This document shows positions 22,706 through 31,663 of a stretch of DNA of 64,000 nt, piece after piece. Under the pieces are notes generated by a model that did no database searches, had not been told where the DNA came from, and saw only the letters and a program-made list of their open reading frames with translations. Numbering within the stretch: position 1 is the stretch's first letter; each line of letters begins with the position of its first letter. Made by a program: the position numbers and the translations under genes. Source of the DNA: Vreelandella azerica (GTDB taxonomy: Bacteria > Pseudomonadota > Gammaproteobacteria > Pseudomonadales > Halomonadaceae); the NCBI RefSeq assembly GCF_013112225.1, contig NZ_JABFHI010000003.1:1-64000 (forward strand), in the 5' to 3' direction.

Positions 22706-23284
22706 ATGCATGCGCATACAACGAGAAAAAGCCTGCTGCTTATGGTCGACTTCCAGGCTGGGCTTTTGCCTGTCATTGATGGCGGCCTTCAGGCTATTGA
22801 AGAAGCCAGTTGGCTTGGAGGCTTGGCTAACCTCCTGGGTGTTCCCGTCTGGTTAACCGAACAGAGTCCGCAAAAGTTGGGCGGTAGTGCCGCCTCGCTG
22901 CTTGAACGTCTTGATGATTACCAACTCTGGCAAAAAGTCCATTTCAGCGTCATGGAAGAGAGTAACTTTCGCGATGCCCTGGCTGCCTCAGGCAAAACAC
23001 AAATTGTGCTGTGTGGCACTGAAGCGCATATCTGTGTCATGCAGACAGGGCTGGGGTTGCTGGAAGCCGGTTATGAAGTGCTCTGGCTGACAGACGCAAC
23101 GGCCAGCCGCCGATGTGCCGAGGCTGAACTGGCCCGCAAGCGGGCCTGTGCAAACGGCGCACAGGCGGTAACGGCGGATATGGTGGCTTATGAGTGGCTG
23201 TACCGCTGTGATACGCCTGAGTTCAAACAGGCGCACCAGCAGTTTCTGAAACCGCGCTCAGCGCGCCCGGTTCATTTCAATTAA
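22706..23284 (+). CDS. Isochorismatase-family cysteine hydrolase
   Basis: This 192-residue protein has the catalytic triad of the family: Asp in LLMVDFQAGLLP, Lys in LWQKVHFSVM and the nucleophile Cys in CGTEAHICVMQTGLGLLEAG. Its general shape is that of YcaC-like hydrolases of unknown substrate. The GTEAHICVMQT motif is typical of proteins annotated as nicotinamidase-related. I chose the ATG at 22706; a TTG nine codons upstream is less likely. It is a single gene between the rrn terminator and the convergent yaaA. Confidence 0.87.
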   Translation: MHAHTTRKSLLLMVDFQAGLLPVIDGGLQAIEEASWLGGLANLLGVPVWLTEQSPQKLGGSAASLLERLDDYQLWQKVHFSVMEESNFRDALAASGKTQIVLCGTEAHICVMQTGLGLLEAGYEVLWLTDATASRRCAEAELARKRACANGAQAVTADMVAYEWLYRCDTPEFKQAHQQFLKPRSARPVHFN

Positions 23285-23310
23285 GAAGGTCGCAAGTCGA
23301 AAGTAATCGA

Positions 23311-24095
23311 TCAATTGGGACGATCTGCTTCCCTGCGGATGAAAACAAGGGTATCGCCTTGTGAAGAAGCAGGGTCAAAGCGGTAGCCGTCTACATCAAA
23401 CCCTTTGAGTGCCTCGGGCGTATTCAGTCGTTCACGAATAATCCAGGCACTCATCAAGCCGCGCGCCTTTTTGGCATAAAAGCTGATGATCTTGAACTGG
23501 CCGTTCTTCTCGTCTTTGAAAACGGGTGTGATGACTTGTGCATCCAGTGACTTTGTATCGACTGCCTTGAAGTATTCATTGGACGCCAGATTAACCAGCA
23601 CCTTGGAGCCACTGTCAGCAACGGCTTGATTGACAGCCTGGGTCAGGGTTGGCTTCCAGTAGGCGTAAAGATCTTTGCCACTTGGGTTAGCAAGCTTGGT
23701 GCCCATTTCCAGGCGGTAGGGCTGGATCAGATCCAGGGGGCGCAATAATCCGTAGAGCCCAGAAAGAATTCGCAGGTGTTGCTGAGCGAACTGATTGTCT
23801 TCTTTGCTAAAGGTATCTGCCTCAAGGCCAGTGTAGACATCGCCCTGGAAAGCCTGTGCCGCTGGTTTGGCGTTATCCAGGCTGAAAGGCGGCGCCCACT
23901 GCGCGAAGCGGGCAGCATTAAGCCCTGCCAGTTTATCGCTGATCCCCATTAGATCGCTGAGCTGTTGGGGGAATAATCGTGCAGGATATCGATCAACGCC
24001 TGGCTATGGTCAAGAAAGTCGGGCTGCGTCACCCGATTTGTCGTTGCCGGTGTTTCAAAATCGAGCGTTTTGGCAGGTGAAATTACGCTGAGCAT
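23311..24095 (-). CDS. yaaA: Peroxide stress protein YaaA (UPF0246; one frameshift)
   Basis: This protein of about 260 residues lowers free iron during peroxide stress in E. coli. The N-terminus [17 protein letters not shown] is the family hallmark. The frame breaks in the G run at 23967-23971; with one base added it reads [20 protein letters not shown] and continues through [33 protein letters not shown] and [19 protein letters not shown]. The end is complete. It is convergent with the isochorismatase-like gene. Confidence 0.9.
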
Positions 24096-24187
24096 GACGT
24101 CTTCCTGTGTCTGGTTTTCCTGTGGTGAATTTGAGGGTCTGGCAGCCTGGCAAACCGCAGGGCCAAACCGTATATGGCATTATATCA

Positions 24188-24269
24188 AGCCCTGCCAGGC
24201 GGCAGGGCTATCGGGCTAATAGCCAGTTTGACGCAGTTGCTGAAGAAGACGCGCTTGAAGCTGAAGCAT
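24188..24269 (-). other. Perfect hairpin and 17-codon frame between yaaA and the reductase
   Basis: On the minus strand a short frame (ATG at 24269) encodes MLQLQARLLQQLRQTGY and stops a few bases before a perfect nine-pair hairpin AGCCCTGCC-GCCT-GGCAGGGCT (24188-24209). It lies downstream of the aldo/keto reductase and upstream of yaaA, all on one strand. The hairpin may simply end the reductase transcript. The peptide lacks an evident ribosome site and may not be translated. Confidence 0.35.
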
Positions 24270-24293
24270 CCCATAGGCAGTCTTTGAATCAGC

Positions 24294-25325
24294 TTAAGGG
24301 CAAGGGTTAGGCATCTGATGGTGAATAGCGTCAATCGCATCGAGTACTTCATCATTGAGTTTCAGGCTTTCACTGGCCAGGTTGCTTTCAAGCTGCTCCA
24401 TGGTGGTGGCACCAATGATATTGCTGGTCAGAAAGCTGCGCGTATTGACGAATGCCAGTGCCATCTGTGCCGGGTCCAGCCCATGTTTGTGAGCGAGGCT
24501 GACATAGGCCTGAGTGGCTGATTCGGCTTCAGCTGAGGTGTAGCGGCTGAAGCGCTCAAATAGGGTCAGACGGGCTTCTGCAGGGCGATTGCCATTCAGG
24601 TATTTACCGGAAAGCACGCCAAAACCCAGCGGTGAATAGGCCAGCAGGCCCACATCCTCACGATGGGCAATCTCGGCCAGTCCGACCTCAAATGTGCGGT
24701 TGAGCAGGTTGTAAGGGTTCTGCACCGAGGCGACCCTGGGTAAGTCGAGTCGATCAGCCAATTCAAGGCATTTCATCACGCCCCAGGGAGTGTCGTTGGA
24801 TAAACCGACCGCACGAATTTTCCCCGCCCCCACCAGTTCTTTCAACGCGCTCAGGGTTTCTTCCAGCGGTGTGGCGTTGTCATCTTCCTGATGTGTGTAG
24901 CCCAACTTGCCGAAAAAATTGGTTTTACGCTCGGGCCAGTGGAGCTGGTAGAGGTCAATATAGTCCGTGTTCAGGCGTGTCAGGTTGTCATCTATAGCCT
25001 GATGAATATGCTCTCGCGTCAGCCGAGGGCCGCCACGAATATGGCCAAGCCCAGGCCCAGTTACCTTGCTGGCGATAATTACATCATCACGGGCACCGCG
25101 CTGCTTGAGCCAGCTGCCTATGTAGCGCTCAGTCAAGCCTTGTGTTTCAGCTTTAGGAGGCACCGGATACATCTCAGCGGTATCAATAAAGTTGATGCCA
25201 AAAGCAACAGCACGGTCAAGCTGCTCATGTGCCTGCGCTTCTGTGTTCTGTTCACCATAGGTCATGGTGCCCAGGCACAGGCGGCTGACATCCATTCCCG
25301 TTCTGCCAAGAGGGCGTGTCTGCAT
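24294..25325 (-). CDS. Aldo/keto reductase, Tas-like
   Basis: This 343-residue NADP(H)-dependent oxidoreductase has a TIM-barrel fold. The catalytic tetrad is visible: Asp and Tyr in INFIDTAEMYPVPP, Lys in VIIASKVTG and His in DLYQLHWPERK. The cofactor-binding C-terminal part reads SNIIGATTMEQLESNL. The overall pattern, including MYPVPP and LHWPERKTNFFGKLGY, resembles E. coli Tas (YgdS). I chose the ATG at 25325 because AAGGAGA lies just upstream. The natural substrate is unknown. Confidence 0.9.
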   Translation of the reverse strand: MQTRPLGRTGMDVSRLCLGTMTYGEQNTEAQAHEQLDRAVAFGINFIDTAEMYPVPPKAETQGLTERYIGSWLKQRGARDDVIIASKVTGPGLGHIRGGPRLTREHIHQAIDDNLTRLNTDYIDLYQLHWPERKTNFFGKLGYTHQEDDNATPLEETLSALKELVGAGKIRAVGLSNDTPWGVMKCLELADRLDLPRVASVQNPYNLLNRTFEVGLAEIAHREDVGLLAYSPLGFGVLSGKYLNGNRPAEARLTLFERFSRYTSAEAESATQAYVSLAHKHGLDPAQMALAFVNTRSFLTSNIIGATTMEQLESNLASESLKLNDEVLDAIDAIHHQMPNPCP

Positions 25326-25591
25326 GCGATTCTCCTTGTGATGAAAGATGAATTCATTCACGCCGTAAGGCGTAATAGTCTGTTTATTCTGCCATGCTGA
25401 GTGATGCGTTTCCCTGCATGGTAACGAGGCGCCGACAAGGCGGCAAATACTGGGGTTGAGTCCTTGCGCTGGCAGGCGTATGCTTGCCAGCCCCTACCGG
25501 TACTGGCCGGTTTTTTGTCTCGTCAGGTTGCCCGCTGTTCGATTGATTGGCATCCTTACTTAAGTAAACCCAACAGGCAAGGTGGTCTGCC

Positions 25592-26092
25592 ATGCCACAG
25601 GCATCATCTTTGTTCACACGGCTTGAATATCAAGTTGCTGATCGGTTGTTTCATTCTCGCTGGTTATTGCCACACTCACCGCGAACCCAGCGTTTGACAC
25701 TGCGTTTATTGAAGCGCTGCGCCGAAGCAGGACATCCGGATGCGCTGTCAGTCTATGGACATATGCTGTTTCACCGCAGCCTCTCGCCGCAGGATAAGGC
25801 GCGTGGCGCACGCTATATTGTCGAGGCGGCCCATGCGGGGGACCTCAAAGCCCAATATCAGGTGGCGCAGATTTATGAGAACGGTTGCGCGCAGTATCCG
25901 CGACGTGATGAATACGCCGTGACCTGGTATGCCCGAGCGGCTGAAGCGGGCCACTACCTGGCCGCAGAGCGTCTGGCACGTGCTTACAAGCAGGGCCAAC
26001 TTGGTCTGGCTGTTGATCACGAGTTGGCTGCCTCCTGGCAGGCACTGGCTGATCAGCACGTCAACCATCGTCCGTCAGAACTGGCTTCCTGA
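25592..26092 (+). CDS. Sel1-like repeat protein
   Basis: This 166-residue soluble protein contains about three Sel1-type helical repeats. The consensus A...G...A pattern is seen in AEAGHPDALSVYGHMLF, AAHAGDLKAQYQVAQIYENG and AAEAGHYLAAERLARAYKQG. Such repeats mediate protein-protein contacts; no enzyme domain or signal peptide is present. AAGGTGG precedes the ATG. The partner cannot be guessed from the neighbours. It is followed closely by the exonuclease-like gene on the same strand, with 52 bases between them. Confidence 0.8.
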   Translation: MPQASSLFTRLEYQVADRLFHSRWLLPHSPRTQRLTLRLLKRCAEAGHPDALSVYGHMLFHRSLSPQDKARGARYIVEAAHAGDLKAQYQVAQIYENGCAQYPRRDEYAVTWYARAAEAGHYLAAERLARAYKQGQLGLAVDHELAASWQALADQHVNHRPSELAS

Positions 26093-26144
26093 AAACAGCC
26101 AAGCGACTTTTATGTAACGGTTTTACGCCTAGGTGAGGAAATCT

Positions 26145-26657
26145 GTGTCCGAGACGCTACCGACATTATTGGATATAGAAGCGTCCGGGTTCGGGCGCGG
26201 CAGTTATCCTATCGAAGTGGGCATTGCCCGCACGGATGGAAGTTGCTGCGCGTTTCTTATCCAGCCTCTGGATGAATGGACTCACTGGGATCCCAAGGCT
26301 GAACTGTTGCACGGTATTTCACGCCAACGCCTAGAGCGCGAGGGATATCCCGTTCGCCAGGTGGCATTATGGATCAACGACGAATTGCGTACCCTGGGCA
26401 AGGCCTACAGCGATAGCTGGGGCTACGACAATACTTGGCTGTCACTATTGTTCCATCATGCTGGGATTATTCCCGGCTTCAGGTTGGAAGCCTTGCGCAT
26501 ACTGCTGAGTGAAGAACAGTTGGCAGTATGGAGTGACACCAAGGAGGCCATCATTGCTGAACAGGCCATTCAACGCCATCGGGCCGGGGATGATGCTCGG
26601 CTGTTGCAGTTGACCTTCGAGCGTACCCGACACTTGACTGAAGGCCGCGCCTCATAA
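26145..26657 (+). CDS. DEDDh 3'-5' exonuclease-like protein
   Basis: This 170-residue protein has the DnaQ/RNase T exonuclease fold. Exo I is LDIEASGFG (Asp10, Glu12), a downstream Asp in SWGYDNTWL fits Exo II, and Exo III is HRAGDDARL with His and Asp. All metal-binding residues of the DEDDh type therefore seem present. It is a stand-alone domain, and I cannot tell whether it acts on DNA or RNA. The chosen GTG at 26145 has GAGGAA six bases upstream; a GTG at 26133 is the alternative. It may share a transcript with the Sel1 gene. Confidence 0.8.
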   Translation: MSETLPTLLDIEASGFGRGSYPIEVGIARTDGSCCAFLIQPLDEWTHWDPKAELLHGISRQRLEREGYPVRQVALWINDELRTLGKAYSDSWGYDNTWLSLLFHHAGIIPGFRLEALRILLSEEQLAVWSDTKEAIIAEQAIQRHRAGDDARLLQLTFERTRHLTEGRAS

Positions 26658-26686
26658 CGAGCATCGCCTGTTCGCCTATATGCGAT

Positions 26687-27229
26687 TCAAAGCTGTGCTT
26701 CAACGGCGTCGAGCAAGTCTGAAGGCGTTTCGGCATCAAGCAGCATGTCGCGGGTCACGGTAGCGAGAAAACCCTGTTCGACCGTGTTGTCGAGAAAGCT
26801 CAGCAGCGGTGTATAGAAATCGTTGATGTTAAGTAGCCCGATCGGCTTGTCATGTAGCCCTAGATAACCCCAAGTCCAGATCTCAAACAGCTCCTCAAAG
26901 GTCCCGATACCGCCAGGCAAGGCAATAAATCCATCGGCCTGAGCCGCCATGGTGGCCTTACGTTCGTGCATGTCACTCACGCGGATCAGCTCAGTCAGGC
27001 CGAAATGCGCCTGCTCGCGTTCAACCAAATGATCCGGCATCACGCCTACCACCTGGCCACCCGCTTCCAGTGTGGCGTTGGCAAGCTCGCCCATCAGGCC
27101 AATCCTGGCGCCACCGTACACCAGGGTGTGGCCACGCTGCGCCAGCTGCTGGCCTAGCTCGATTGCGGCTGTCTTGTAGTCCGGGTGAGTGCCTGCGCGT
27201 GAGCCAAGATAAACACAGATGCGTGACAT
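26687..27229 (-). CDS. LOG-family protein (TIGR00730)
   Basis: This 180-residue Rossmann-like protein has the family motifs SRAGTHPDYKTAA near the N-terminus and PGGIGTFEELFEIWTWGYLG, the PGGxGTxxE phosphate-binding signature. Characterised relatives release cytokinin bases from riboside monophosphates or hydrolyse other nucleotide N-glycosidic bonds. The bacterial physiological substrate is not settled. It is the downstream gene of a probable four- to five-gene minus-strand group with a DUF501 protein, an unknown protein and a thioesterase. Confidence 0.92.
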   Translation of the reverse strand: MSRICVYLGSRAGTHPDYKTAAIELGQQLAQRGHTLVYGGARIGLMGELANATLEAGGQVVGVMPDHLVEREQAHFGLTELIRVSDMHERKATMAAQADGFIALPGGIGTFEELFEIWTWGYLGLHDKPIGLLNINDFYTPLLSFLDNTVEQGFLATVTRDMLLDAETPSDLLDAVEAQL

Positions 27230-27253
27230 AGGGGGTTCCTTTTTTGAGAGGCC

Positions 27254-27775
27254 TTACTCAACACAGCGATCAATCTGATGAACAGTATCCATCCATTGGC
27301 CGATGACATTATGGCTGCCGAGATGATGCGCATACTGGGTGTGCAGGCAACGCACCTGATCCCAGTTGGTAATCCCACCGACACCACGCTCTGTTAGCAC
27401 TGTCTGGTAACCACGTTGATCAACGTCCGCTTTTTGAGCCGGGGTCATGTATTCCCAGCGCTCGGCGACGTAATCGCGGTGGCTCTGATGATAGGCTGCC
27501 AAGAACTCGGCATCCTCCTGAAGCTGCTGTTCAAGCTGCTTGATGATACCGGCGGCTTCAAGATGGGAAATGGCCACTTTTAGACGTTCCGAGCAGAGCC
27601 AGTAAAGCGTCGGGAAAGGTTTACCATCAACAATCGGTGCCATACGTAGAACCAGGGGTGTGCCTGCCCCGTCAGTGGCGGCCACGGCCTCGATGCCGCG
27701 AGGCGCGCGCCCAAGCTGCCGGGCAATAATATCAAGTTCATGCTGGCTGGGAGCATGATGGGTGCGGATGATCAT
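27254..27775 (-). CDS. DUF501 family protein
   Basis: This 173-residue soluble protein matches the DUF501 pattern as I know it: QLGRAPRGIEAVAATDGAG, then PLVLRMAPIVDGKPFPTLYW, then LCSERLKVAISHLEA. The family, found in actinobacteria and some gammaproteobacteria, has no known function. Its stop is 24 bases before the LOG-family start, and it lies 30 bases after the upstream unknown gene, which suggests one transcript. Confidence 0.82.
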   Translation of the reverse strand: MIIRTHHAPSQHELDIIARQLGRAPRGIEAVAATDGAGTPLVLRMAPIVDGKPFPTLYWLCSERLKVAISHLEAAGIIKQLEQQLQEDAEFLAAYHQSHRDYVAERWEYMTPAQKADVDQRGYQTVLTERGVGGITNWDQVRCLHTQYAHHLGSHNVIGQWMDTVHQIDRCVE

Positions 27776-27805
27776 GGCGTGTCAGTAAAGCTCCTGGAGG
27801 TGCGG

Positions 27806-28105
27806 TCAGCGGTCGTCTCGAACAAACTTGTTTGACTGGCCCACAGCGCGGAAAAAGCACCGATTCAGCTGCTCTGGTGTGGCGACATAGCGCCAGGTGC
27901 GCTCGCAATATTCGGCGCCGCGGGCAATCAGGGCCTCATAGAGGCGGTTGAACGGCGCATCGTAATCGTAAGGGTCTGCGCCGGACAAGCGGATATGTGG
28001 ATAATCGGCAAAGCGCTCAACAAAATAGCGCTCAAGATCGGCTTCAACGGCGCTGTGCTGCGCCTTGTTGTCGGGGTCTATCCACAGGTTATAGCGGATT
28101 GCCAT
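27806..28105 (-). CDS. Hypothetical protein, 99 residues
   Basis: I do not recognise a family. The protein is soluble and rich in aromatic and acidic residues (YNLWIDPDNKAQHSAVEADL, YPHIRLSGADPYDYDAPFNR). It has two cysteines (EYCERTW, LNRCFFR), no signal peptide and no repeats. The start at 28105 is an ATG. It lies between the DUF501 and thioesterase genes in the same direction with short gaps, so it is probably part of their transcript. Codon use looks like its neighbours. Confidence 0.7.
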   Translation of the reverse strand: MAIRYNLWIDPDNKAQHSAVEADLERYFVERFADYPHIRLSGADPYDYDAPFNRLYEALIARGAEYCERTWRYVATPEQLNRCFFRAVGQSNKFVRDDR

Positions 28106-28144
28106 TATGGGCTACTCTCGGTTGGCGCCCGACGATGGAAGTGC

Positions 28145-28546
28145 CTACTCCGGAGCATCCTGGAGATGAGATTCCAGAATCTTGCGAAGCTGGCCTTCTA
28201 TCGGGACGGCTTTTTTAGCCTGATGATCGTATTGTAACAATACTGTGTGGCCCAGGTTGGCCAGTTTTCCATGTTGGCGCGCTTCCTGGGTCACCGTAAA
28301 GGAGCTATTGCCTAAACGGGTCAAATAAGTGCGAATTTCAATATCGTGGCCGTAAAAAAGCTCAGCACGATAGTCGACTTCCATGCGCGCCATCATCAAA
28401 CGCCATTTGTGCGTATCCAGGTCCGGCGTGAATAGCTTGAACAGGTCGTTGCGAGCCAGTTCAAACCAGGCAGGCAAACGCGTGTTGTTGATATGGCCGA
28501 GAGCATCGGTATCGTAAAAGGCCGGCTCAATTATGCGTGTAAACAT
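28145..28546 (-). CDS. Acyl-CoA thioesterase, hot-dog fold (YbgC/4HBT type)
   Basis: This 133-residue protein has the 4-hydroxybenzoyl-CoA thioesterase signature FYDTDALGHINNTRLPAWFE with the catalytic Asp, followed by the hot-dog helix and strands (MARMEVDYRAELFYGHDIEI). It probably hydrolyses acyl-CoA thioesters in the cytoplasm. The chain-length preference cannot be read from sequence. It is the first gene of a minus-strand group with the hypothetical protein, the DUF501 protein and the LOG protein. Confidence 0.9.
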   Translation of the reverse strand: MFTRIIEPAFYDTDALGHINNTRLPAWFELARNDLFKLFTPDLDTHKWRLMMARMEVDYRAELFYGHDIEIRTYLTRLGNSSFTVTQEARQHGKLANLGHTVLLQYDHQAKKAVPIEGQLRKILESHLQDAPE

Positions 28547-28622
28547 GGTATTTCCTTGTCATTGTGAAAGATAGCAGACGCGGTTAGCGACTGGTTAATC
28601 ATTCACCCAAGCAAACGCTTGG

Positions 28623-29437
28623 TCAAGTCGTTGAGCGTCGCGCGGCCCACCATTGCTGGCAGCGCATCCAACCGACCAGCCATAGCGTGGCGACGATAAA
28701 GCCAGCCAGTGTGCCTGCCGCCAGCCCCCAGGAGGCATACGTCAATGACACACACAGGGTATAGCTGAGCAGCGCCCCCAACCCCATTGGATAATGCTTG
28801 ATCACTGTTGACGCCGGGGCAGCACCGTAACCGGCATGCAGAATGACCAGGAAAGGCAGCATGGTGACAGGAAATGCTGCCAGGGTGCCGGCCCAGGCAG
28901 CGGGCACCCAGTGGGCAAGGGCAGTAATCACAAAAATCATCAGCGTGGCCAGGGCTGCCCGTAACCCCAGGGCCGACCACGACAGCGTGCCACTGGCATT
29001 GACCCGGGTTTCCGGCACCCGCCGGTAGAGCCAGGTAAACACGCCAATGGCCACCAGGGTGACCAGGGTTCCAGTGAGGCGGGTAAACTCAAAATGCGAT
29101 AACGACCAGCCGACGGCCACCCAGGCGCTCAAGCCACCCAGAGAGCCCATCAACACCCCTTTGATGCCGTCCGTGCGGCCACCACACACCAGGTAGCCAC
29201 CCCCAGCGCCAGTGTTGCAGTAAACCCCGCCAGGGTATGGATGGCGCTTTGTGTCGCAAAGCCGGGAGAGATTTCCAGGCCGATGAAAAACAGCGCCAGC
29301 GCCGTACCCAGCGGGTAACCGGCCAATAAACCGGCAACCCGCGGGCTAACGCGTACGGCGACCAACCCTAACCCAAGTACTAAACCTATCGATGCCAGCA
29401 ACTTACCCAGTTGCCAGATCAGGGGAACATCTGCCAT
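28623..29437 (-). CDS. Multi-pass inner-membrane protein, unknown family (one frameshift)
   Basis: This is a protein of about 270 residues with some eight hydrophobic helices, for example LIWQLGKLLASIGLVLGLGL, LSAWVAVGWSLSHF and FTRLTGTLVTLVAIGVF. The two halves are in different frames; one base missing in the C run at 29156-29159 joins them as TASKGVLMGSLGGLSAWV. I do not recognise the family with confidence; the pattern of two similar halves suggests a small transporter or permease. It is upstream of the thioesterase gene on the same strand and divergent from the HNH gene. Confidence 0.7.
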
Positions 29438-29475
29438 CTTTTATCCTTGTTGATTTGCTCATGAGGACAGCTGGC

Positions 29476-29823
29476 ATGCCGACCTCCACTGCCCACCCGT
29501 TATCACCGCCGCCCATGCCTGAATGCTGTGAATTATGCGGGCGGGCGGAATCCTTGACCAAGCATCACCTGATACCCAGGGCGCTGCACAATAAGCCCCG
29601 CTACCGTAAGCGCTATTCACGCGAGGAGCGGCTGACTGCCATTGCCTGGCTGTGTCGACCCTGCCACAAGCACATTCATCGGCTTTATAGTGAACGCGAA
29701 CTGGCTGAACGCCTTAACACCGTTACAGCACTAGGTGATGATGCGGCGATCGCCGCCTTTGTTGCGTGGCTGGCCAGCAAACCGGTTGGTTTCAAACCCA
29801 AAGCACAGCGGCGCAGGCGTTAA
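29476..29823 (+). CDS. HNH-type zinc/nuclease-like small protein
   Basis: This protein of 115 residues begins with a Pro-rich stretch and then shows CELCGRAESLTKHHLIPRAL and WLCRPCHKHIHRLYSERELA. The two CxxC pairs and the HHLIPR and CHKHIH motifs make a treble-clef HNH fold, so it may be a nuclease or only a metal-binding domain. The ATG at 29476 has GAGG nine bases upstream; an ATG at 29461 is possible. Its stop overlaps the stop of the convergent next gene by three bases. Confidence 0.75.
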   Translation: MPTSTAHPLSPPPMPECCELCGRAESLTKHHLIPRALHNKPRYRKRYSREERLTAIAWLCRPCHKHIHRLYSERELAERLNTVTALGDDAAIAAFVAWLASKPVGFKPKAQRRRR

Positions 29824-30308
29824 TTGTTGTCACACCAGGCGTAGCCCTGTTGATCCTGCCAGGCGGCCTGAAGCGCTTGTTGTAACGGTTCCTGAAGGTG
29901 CTCAGGCAATGCCTGAAGAGCTTCCTGCACGCTATCAAACGTACGGTTGCGCAACCAGCAGTAGGCCCAGGCGCAAGCCTCAGCCTCACTTTGTGGCACT
30001 GGGCGGGCGGGCATCTGGTTCAGCAGAAATACAGCCGTACGGGGCGCCCAGAGCGGGATATCTTCACCGCTGGCGGCCTGGCACCAAGCTTCGAATGTAT
30101 CACCATCAGGTGTTTCATCAGGGGCGCCCACCTTGGCAACCCGGGCTGTTTCGGCGAGTATCAAAGCCAAGCGAGTATTGTCTGCCTGGCCAAGAGCCAG
30201 CCACTGGCGCAATAAAGCAGGAATGCCAGCCCGCACCTGCGCGTAAAAGTCGCGCTGCGGGGCATCGCTGGAAGGCCTGTTCTTTGGTTGATTGTCATCT
30301 TGCATCAT
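29820..30308 (-). CDS. Hypothetical protein, 162 residues
   Basis: I do not recognise a family. The product is soluble and alpha-helical in appearance, rich in Ala, Gln and Trp (AWAYCWLRNRTFDSVQEALQ and LQQALQAAWQDQQGYAWCDN). It has no signal peptide. The first 20 residues are polar and probably disordered. Tandem ATG codons give two possible starts. It is convergent with the HNH gene and divergent from the C-S lyase gene, so it is likely transcribed alone. Confidence 0.65.
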   Translation of the reverse strand: MMQDDNQPKNRPSSDAPQRDFYAQVRAGIPALLRQWLALGQADNTRLALILAETARVAKVGAPDETPDGDTFEAWCQAASGEDIPLWAPRTAVFLLNQMPARPVPQSEAEACAWAYCWLRNRTFDSVQEALQALPEHLQEPLQQALQAAWQDQQGYAWCDNN

Positions 30309-30403
30309 GCTGATGAAGTACCCTGTAAAGTGTCAAAAGTAATGGAAATGATTTTTAATTAATACGTTGTAACGACAAATGCTGTTAACCACAAGGACAA
30401 CGG

Positions 30404-31567
30404 ATGATGTTCGATTTTGCCACGCCCCTTGAACGACGCCACCCAGCCGGTGGATGGCGCTCCCAGAAATGGCACCGCTATGGCGAAGATGTACTGCCGT
30501 TATGGGTCGCTGACATGGACTTTACGGCGCCGCCTGCGGTGATGGATGCGCTGAAACGGCGTGTTGATCATGGCGTTTACGGTTACGGGCAGGTACCGGA
30601 CAGCCTCAAGCAAACGCTGTGTGAATGGAGTGCTACCCACTACGACTGGCCGATACAGCCGGAGTGGCAACAGTGGCTTCCAGGGGTGGTACCTGCCCTG
30701 CATCTGGCAAGTCTGGCGTTGACCAAACCCGGCGATGGCGTGTTGACCATCACACCTATCTACCCACCTTTTCTGGCGGTGGCCGAGCGCACTGGCAGAG
30801 TAACACAGCAGGCAGCCATGGCGCCGCCAAGCGAAGAAGGTGGCGAGTGGCGGCTCGACCTGGAGGCGCTGGAAGCTGCGATTACCCCCAAAACGCGCCT
30901 GCTGCTGTGGTGCCAGCCGCATAATCCCACAGGGCGTATCTGGCGCCATGAAGAGCTGGCAGGATTAGCCGCGCTGGTCGAGCGCCACAATCTATACGTG
31001 GTGTCCGATGAGCTGCACTGCGACCTCCTGCTTGACGAGGGGGCCAGGCATCAACCGCTGGCGGCGGCGTTTCCCGCGCTTGCGGATCGCATTATCACCC
31101 TGTGGGCGCCTTCCAAGACGTTCAATCTGGCCGGGCTGACCGCCGCCTGTGCGGTGATACCTGACCCTGACCTGAGGGCACGTTTTGCCCAGGCAACCAA
31201 AGGGCTGCTGCCGGATGGCAACGTGATGGGGCTGGCGGCAGCAGAAGCGGCCTACCGGGATGGCGATCCCTGGCGTCAGGCGTTGCTTGATGTCTTGCGT
31301 GGTCATCGTCAGATGATCAGTGATTATGTCGCCCACTGGCCTGGCGTCCATTTCAACCCTCCCCAGTCCACCTACCTTGCCTGGTTGGATATGCGCGATG
31401 CAGGCCTGGGAGATGACCCTCAGCAAGCCCTGTTGGCGCAGGCAAAAGTCGCATTGTCCAACGGCGCTGATTTTGGCCAACCTGGCTTTGTGCGGCTGAA
31501 CTTTGGCACCACCGCCACCCAGCTTGAAGAGGCCCTCAAGCGGATGGATCAAGTACTAAGACGATAA
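30404..31567 (+). CDS. patB: PatB/MalY-type cystathionine beta-lyase (C-S lyase)
   Basis: This 387-residue fold-type I PLP enzyme cleaves cystathionine or related sulfur compounds. The N-terminal RRHPAGGWRSQKWHRYG and VLPLWVADMDF are the PatB/MalY hallmarks. The PLP site shows CQPHNPTGRIW, YVVSDELHCDLL and the Schiff-base Lys in WAPSKTFNLAGL. The length is normal. AGGA precedes tandem ATG codons. It stands alone between divergent and convergent neighbours, and no regulator is adjacent. Confidence 0.9.
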   Translation: MMFDFATPLERRHPAGGWRSQKWHRYGEDVLPLWVADMDFTAPPAVMDALKRRVDHGVYGYGQVPDSLKQTLCEWSATHYDWPIQPEWQQWLPGVVPALHLASLALTKPGDGVLTITPIYPPFLAVAERTGRVTQQAAMAPPSEEGGEWRLDLEALEAAITPKTRLLLWCQPHNPTGRIWRHEELAGLAALVERHNLYVVSDELHCDLLLDEGARHQPLAAAFPALADRIITLWAPSKTFNLAGLTAACAVIPDPDLRARFAQATKGLLPDGNVMGLAAAEAAYRDGDPWRQALLDVLRGHRQMISDYVAHWPGVHFNPPQSTYLAWLDMRDAGLGDDPQQALLAQAKVALSNGADFGQPGFVRLNFGTTATQLEEALKRMDQVLRR

Positions 31568-31663
31568 CCGGGTGTCAACGTCGTCGACATCATATATAGC
31601 GTGGCGGGGCCGCTTGCCAGCCCCACCCTATAGCCTAGTAATACCTTGATAAATGCAGCGCTC

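Noticed and set aside
24107..24310. 67-residue plus-strand frame between yaaA and the reductase
   Set aside because: It starts at GTG without a ribosome site and lies across the control region and hairpin of minus-strand genes.
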